Shown piece after piece: positions 63,890-64,000 of a stretch of DNA of 64,000 bases; positions within the stretch are counted from its first letter, which is position 1; the number at the start of each line of letters is the position of its first letter. A program made the translations under genes and the position numbers. The stretch spans positions 1 to 64,000 of the forward strand of contig JAKCPI010010650.1 in assembly GCA_023213315.1 (NCBI GenBank), read 5' to 3'. Below the pieces are notes generated by a model. That model made no database searches and was not told where the DNA came from. It worked only from the letters and a program-made list of their open reading frames with translations. The stretch comes from Euborellia annulipes (taxonomy: Eukaryota > Arthropoda > Insecta > Dermaptera > Anisolabididae).

Positions 63890-64000
63890 TTATCAACTAA
63901 TTCAAAAATTTGCCAAGAGATGTCAGAATGGTAGCTAATAATATTTAATGCATTTGGTTGATTTTCATTGATCTTTTAACAATAAATGTTATTATATATT
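63890..64000 (+). mobile_element. TTAA-flanked MITE, family A, copy 3 (cut by window edge)
   Basis: CAACTAATTCAAAAATTTGC then GTAGCTAATAATATTTAATG matches 6565-6675. The match runs to the end of the window. Confidence 0.65.

Overview
The window is nuclear DNA from an invertebrate animal, most likely an arthropod and possibly a crustacean. The lineage is inferred from AT-rich long introns, GT-AG exons and the mix of transposons; no marker gene fixes it. It holds one large host gene read right to left (minus strand) plus many nested mobile elements.

Host gene (minus strand, from beyond 63.8 kb down to about 12.7 kb). I could place 19 exons from 63833 to 17370 by matching splice sites, with reading phase consistent at every junction except one (exon 16 to exon 17). 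Four more 3' exons (15384 to 12684) are less certain. In order, the product has the end of a C2-like domain (exons 1-2), a low-complexity linker, a PDZ domain (exons 4-6), a Dbl-homology RhoGEF domain (exons 7-10), a PH domain (exons 10-12), and a long disordered, acidic, Ser/Thr/Gln/Asn-rich C-terminal half with a small Cys/His cluster. It is therefore a multidomain Rho guanine nucleotide exchange factor. The C2-PDZ half recalls RGS3, but a DH-PH module stands where RGS3 has its RGS domain. The start codon and promoter lie outside the window on the right.

Left edge (1-4070, minus strand): a Ty3/gypsy LTR retrotransposon with one 1166-codon gag-pol frame, a primer-binding site and a 5' LTR of about 130 bp. 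Its 3' end has frame breaks and is cut by the window edge.

The rest is introns and 3' flank packed with repeats. These include a dispersed family with a terminal hairpin and internal microsatellite (about ten copies, one expanded into four tandem units of about 384 bp at 51.3-52.9 kb), two deleted mariner copies, a Tigger/pogo remnant, hAT-type MITEs with perfect 8-bp target duplications, several TTAA-flanked MITEs, two tRNA-derived SINE families, two inverted LINE reverse-transcriptase fragments, and several long fold-back elements.

The most striking non-coding signal is a set of hammerhead-ribozyme-like motifs (34.78, 47.28/47.77, 39.76/39.96, 16.08/16.83 kb, plus weaker ones). Several are arranged as head-to-head inverted pairs. 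This is the arrangement and core sequence known from Penelope-like retroelements.
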